Assembly (NCBI GenBank): GCA_025331125.1
Contig: JAOALB010000130.1
Coordinates: 1 to 35,353 of the forward strand
Source of the DNA: Mycogone perniciosa
Taxonomy: Eukaryota; Ascomycota; Sordariomycetes; Hypocreales; Hypocreaceae
Direction of reading: 5' to 3'
DNA length: 35,353 nt
In this document: positions 31,891-35,353 of the stretch, in pieces
Layout: every line of letters starts with the position of its first letter
How positions within the stretch are numbered: position 1 is the first letter of the stretch
Notes under the pieces: generated by a model
The model's database searches: none
The model's input: the letters and a program-made list of their open reading frames with translations, nothing else
Told to the model about the DNA's origin: nothing
Translations under genes and position numbers: made by a program

Positions 31891-34800
31891 CTGTATCTGT
31901 TAGCTGGCACTCTCGTAAATGCTGGGGTCGAATCACATACCGATAGTGGACAGGCGGAGACGTGACTTGTTCACCTTGGCCTCGGCTCGCGTCATCAAAC
32001 CAGCACGAAGCAGTTCATAAGAGTCCAGATCATTCAGATATGGGTCGTTGTCCTCGCCCAACTTCTGCCTCAAGAGAGAGAGCTGACCGAGATATGGGGC
32101 CAAGACGACCAGGTTCTCCGACTTATAGCCCTGTTGGTTCAAATATTTCACCATTTTCAGAACCATGTCAGCCTCAAAGACATTTTTCTTGCTTGACTTG
32201 GAGCTTGGGTCTCGTCGGTCTGTGACATCCTCAAGCTGTTCTTCACGATGCTCATGGTGGACAAAAGTCACACGTCCACGAAGGCCTCGCACTTTCGCAC
32301 GTTGGAGTGTTTTGGGACTATCCACGAGCCCCTCATATGCCAGAAGACGAGTAAATTGGGAGATATCTGGATGACTGCGGTGTTGCTCCTGGAGGGCAGT
32401 GAAATGGTGACCCTGACGGATCAACCTTTCGAAGAGAGATACGTTCAAGTCGAACCCTTCGCCCTTCTCCACTGTTAAGTTGTAGTTGTTAACCTTGGGT
32501 CAAAGCTGCTTATGGTCGCCAATGAGAATAAGTTGCTTGACTGTAGGGCTCATGGCAGTGATGACATGGGCTTCCAGAATCTCTCCAGCTTCTTCAACCA
32601 AGACGACATCGGGCTCGGCTGCCTTGATGATCGATTGATACATTGCGGCGGCAGTTGTGGTGCAGCCAATGACTCTTTTGCTCCGCAATATCTCTCGCTT
32701 GGTCTCCTTGAAAATGCTGTCGATCTGCTGGTGAAGTTCATTGGACGTCTCTGCCAGTTGGACAAACTCCTCTATTTTCTCTTTTCGAACTTGGCTGCAC
32801 CATTTTTGGTGGAGTTCCCACCTAAATCTAGGTGGCATATTCCAAACGGAGCGACAATTAGGATCCATCCTGGCCTCCAACATCCCAAGTTTCATTGGAT
32901 CCTTCCCCTCTGCCCAGGCGTCGTAAATATTTTCCGCGGTGATAGGTCGGTGGCCGTTTCTTCCGACAATATTGAAGCCCTCGTTCGAATTTTCAACCTG
33001 AAAAGCTGCCCAGAACCTGGTCCAGTCTTCGGAAAACTCAAGCATCTCTAGAATATCACGGGCATGAATGCGTGTCTTCCTCAACGGCTCGATAAGATCC
33101 TCCAGTTTGCTGTTGACCTCTGCACTCGGATTTGAGAGTATTCAACCTATATCCGAGTGAAAGACTTAGCCGATATCTAGGTTCTTTGGCGAGATGTTCG
33201 ATTCGCAGATGTTCAGTGCGTGTTGTGCCTTTAGACCCGAGCCTCACCATGTCATTGGATGAGATCCCAATATTTATGAGATCTTCAAGAAACTGGTCCA
33301 GTGCATGGTTCGTGTAACTCAGCACCAAGATACGATGATTGGTCAACTTCAAGATGATCAGGACAATAAGTGCACCAATGAAGGATTTTCCGGTACCGGG
33401 AGGTCCCTGTATCTGACCAAGAGGGCTCTCCAGACCGTTGATCAAGGACTTGAGCTGCGCACCACCGATGAGAACAGATTTGTTCGCGAATTCGGATAAA
33501 TTGACATGCTCTCCATTTTCCATTGCTTGCTTCCACTTCTGCAAACACCCCTGCAGCGTCACGGGTGGTTGATAATCCGCTGGAATACCTTTGGGATCCA
33601 GTGAAGAGTTTTCCAGCGGAACTTCTGTGATCTCCTTCAGCCGCTGCAATACAGGCTCGTAAGCAAACGTGGCTGTCTCGACCACAAAGAACTTGAGGTG
33701 CTGTTGGTCTGGGCCGAACAATGCCCCTTCCAACGCTCGCTTCAATCCAGCTTCGTTTGTGAACTGAATCCCGACAACGGGAGGGTCTCGGACGAGCAGG
33801 TCGGTGTCTCGCACTATCGAGCCGAAAGCAACAATGCTTCGATTGCTACACAAAGCGCCAAATGAATTGTGCCTCACAAAATTCTTGAATTCCTCGAGGT
33901 ACTTCTTCTTTACCTCGGGGTTAGTGGACCTTGACTTTGGAAACGTAATCCCCTCGCGGCATTCCAGCAATAAAGTAAAGGGCCTTGAGCGAATATTTCC
34001 AACGTCGAAACCCACGACACTGAACCCGCCTAGGCAGAGTGATCGTCGTTTTGCCTTCTTCTGGCCCCATGCGATCTGCAAGTCTTCCCTCAAATCAGCC
34101 AGCATGTCTTCTCGTAGCAAGCGGAAGAGCCAGTCCAGATGGTTTCGCACGGGACTCCCTTGGGACCTCGAAGACGTCATCTAGGCGCTGTAGAAAGGGC
34201 TCATCTTTTGAACTGACTTCATCAGCCGTAGGATAGATAGAAATCTGGCGAAAATCCTCAAAGTCGTTGTCGTGGCGGCCCCCAGGACTGTAGTTTATGC
34301 TTATCGAGGCAGTTACCGGGCCGTCGCGAAGCTGTATGACCTTTTGGATTCGGTATCCGAGCGTCCGTACCACATCGAACGATGAGCTGGTCAAGGGATT
34401 GCGCTCCATTAGAGATTTGACATCAGGAAACAGCACCTGGAGATCTGGAGACTGCGTAGAAACAATTTCTAAACACAACCAGGCAAATGTTTCTAAGCGA
34501 CCGTCTTGAAGGGCATTTTCATGATGGCATCTAAGCAATGCAGTCCAGAAAGTGGGTGGGGAGAGGATGGCGGCCAAAAGTTGTTGAAGAAACTGGCCAT
34601 CGTTGATTGCCTTCACCTGCGGGTCGCTCAGGTGCTTGAGAAAGCCTAAAGAGGCGGTCGTGATGAAGTCGGGCGAGAGATTGCTCCGCATGGCGCTGCC
34701 GACGACTTCGATTCCCTTTGTGTTGGAGATGATCGACTCCGTAGAAGCCGCCGCTGATTTTTGGAGACACATGGTGTCCATGCCCTCAAAGAAGAGCTTT

Positions 34801-34901
34801 GCATCCTGTGAACTCTGTATGAGGCGTTCTCCCTTGATGAAGTCATGGAAAAGCTTCGAAAGCTTCCCAGCACGAGCTGAGGGAAGAACTTTAGAGACCA
34901 T
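31891..34901 (-). other. N-terminal region and SF1 helicase of the fusion gene
   Basis: The start Met is at 34901. The helical N-terminal region ends at the first frameshift. Helicase motif I is GQIQGPPGTGKSF (about 33380-33420) and motif Ia is VLSYTNHALDQFL. Motif II is VVLVEEAGE (about 32590), with Glu-Glu in the Walker B position, and motif III is LILIGDHKQ, cut by TGA at 32502-32500. EQHRSHPDIS and, past the intron at 31940-31891, NYQGEECDIVIISLTRS and RLAVLMSRA are motifs IV-VI. All motifs are present, arguing for recent loss at most. Confidence 0.82.
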
Positions 34902-35078
34902 GCCGGAGAACTTGCGATTGATGAATAATGATGAGATATGGAGTTGAGTTGGGCAATGAGGCCTGGGTTAGAACAGGTCCAAAAACGCGAGTTATATAAT
35001 AGGAAGCCAAAGTCGGCTCTCTGTCGGCTCCCATTAAATTGTGCCCAAAGATTAGTGTCTTATGAATAATTGGTCGTA
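34902..35078. other. Upstream region of the fusion gene
   Basis: Presumed promoter and leader of the giant minus-strand gene. A TTATATAA-like element lies near 34990-35000 (CGAGTTATATAATAG on the plus strand), about 90 bp upstream of the ATG. Confidence 0.4.
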
Positions 35079-35327
35079 TCAAACAGAGCCTTGACGTAGG
35101 CATATCACGTCGTACAAGGGCGGGGCATCACCAGTCGCGTCCCAATGCTGATGGGCCTCCCGCAGATTCAGCAGCACCATCTGCATCAATCCCAGAACGA
35201 TGATTTGCGCGCGATTAGGCCGCAGTGGCCATACAGCCAACCAACATAGCAACTCCAATCTGCCTTGTGTCTGATCCCCAATGTTGGCCCAAAAAGTCGG
35301 CCTCCTGCGCCTCACTGCCTGGTGAAT
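35079..35327 (-). CDS. Possible 3' end of a gene cut by the window edge
   Basis: An open minus-strand frame runs from the G homopolymer to a stop at 35079. Its sequence looks coding: RRRRPTFWANIGDQTQGRLE, then LLCWLAVWPLRPNRAQIIVL and LREAHQHWDATGDAPPLYDV. It contains a hydrophobic segment. It has no ATG of its own (the first possible start is GTG at 35315), so it would be a truncated C-terminal part. I do not recognise the family; chance is possible. Confidence 0.3.
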   Translation of the reverse strand: MHQAVRRRRPTFWANIGDQTQGRLELLCWLAVWPLRPNRAQIIVLGLMQMVLLNLREAHQHWDATGDAPPLYDVICLRQGSV

Positions 35328-35346
35328 GGGGGGGGGGGGGGGGGGG
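35328..35346. repeat. Poly-G homopolymer at right edge
   Basis: Nineteen consecutive G, followed by CGGGCCG. Mirrors the C run at the left edge. Confidence 0.8.
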
Positions 35347-35353
35347 CGGGCCG

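Larger units (their letters stand above)
27978..34901 (-). pseudogene. Giant SF1 helicase / NF-X1 zinc finger / triple CbxX AAA+ fusion, disrupted
   Basis: One minus-strand gene of about 2,250 codons. Order: an N-terminal helical region (34901-34170), a UPF1/ZNFX1-like SF1 helicase (about 33450-31560), NF-X1 zinc fingers (31554-31330), a coiled coil (31330-31070), three CbxX/CfxQ AAA+ modules (30992-28600), a charged tail, and a C-terminal Cys/His motif. Two clean introns are seen: 31940-31891 (50 nt) and 31553-31505 (49 nt). Lesions: a frameshift near 34147-34154, a TGA at 32502-32500 inside conserved GDHKQL-[R]-PKVNN, and two further frame changes (33120-33166, 31016-31064) that could be unusual introns instead. 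Reading frames on both sides of each lesion remain clearly coding, so the damage is recent or is sequencing error. The role is probably RNA-related but unproven. If the lesions are errors, this is an intact large CDS. Confidence 0.8.

Noticed and set aside
1..35353. CRISPR arrays, insertion sequences or bacterial operons
   Set aside because: Spliceosomal introns, a eukaryotic tRNA intron and fungal gene families show nuclear fungal DNA; no regular direct-repeat array or transposase was seen.

Overview
The window is nuclear DNA of a filamentous ascomycete (Pezizomycotina). The evidence is short introns of about 50-130 nt with GT(A/G)-AG ends and CTAAC/CTGAC-like branch sites, a Zn2Cys6 regulator, a secreted proteinase K-type subtilase, a GPI-type GH17 glucanase, and an intron-containing tRNA-His. 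A proteinase K-like protease plus frequent intergenic TACTCCGTA motifs would suit Sordariomycetes/Hypocreales, but that placement is an inference. Eleven protein genes or gene relics with a recognisable or defensible structure and one tRNA were found. Several genes had to be rebuilt across introns, so simple reading frames give only fragments of them.

Left third (1-12.3 kb): an MFS transporter (-), a small uncharacterised protein gene with a likely in-frame intron (-), 3 kb of repeat-speckled non-coding DNA, a cell-wall GH17 beta-1,3-glucanase (+) facing a flavohemoglobin (NO dioxygenase, -), then about 2.4 kb of non-coding DNA with a possible gene relic near 11.6-11.85 kb.

Middle (12.3-23.2 kb): a PhyH-family Fe(II)/2-oxoglutarate dioxygenase with a mitochondrial-type leader and a probable GC-AG intron (-). 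Just upstream on the same strand is a seven-exon Zn2Cys6 transcription factor whose zinc cluster is assembled from three exons, one only 29 nt long. Then come 3.2 kb of non-coding DNA, a four-exon secreted subtilase (+), tRNA-His(GTG) with a 13-nt intron (+), an alpha/beta hydrolase with an Asp nucleophile (+) and a GNAT acetyltransferase (+).

Right third (23.2-35.35 kb): a multi-pass membrane protein of unknown role (+), a three-exon epoxide hydrolase (+), and a 6.9-kb minus-strand gene. That gene encodes a giant fusion of a UPF1/ZNFX1-like SF1 helicase, NF-X1 zinc fingers, a coiled coil, three tandem CbxX/CfxQ AAA+ ATPases and a C-terminal Cys/His module. It is the most unusual object here. 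As given, it carries an in-frame TGA inside a conserved helicase motif and at least one frameshift, so it is either a recent pseudogene or has sequence errors. The window starts in a C homopolymer and ends in a G homopolymer, which look like contig-end artefacts.

Functionally the region is a mix of cell-wall remodelling, extracellular proteolysis, nitrosative-stress defence, detoxification hydrolases and transport. There is no evident biosynthetic cluster. The only neighbour pair suggesting direct regulation is the Zn2Cys6 factor with the adjacent PhyH dioxygenase.
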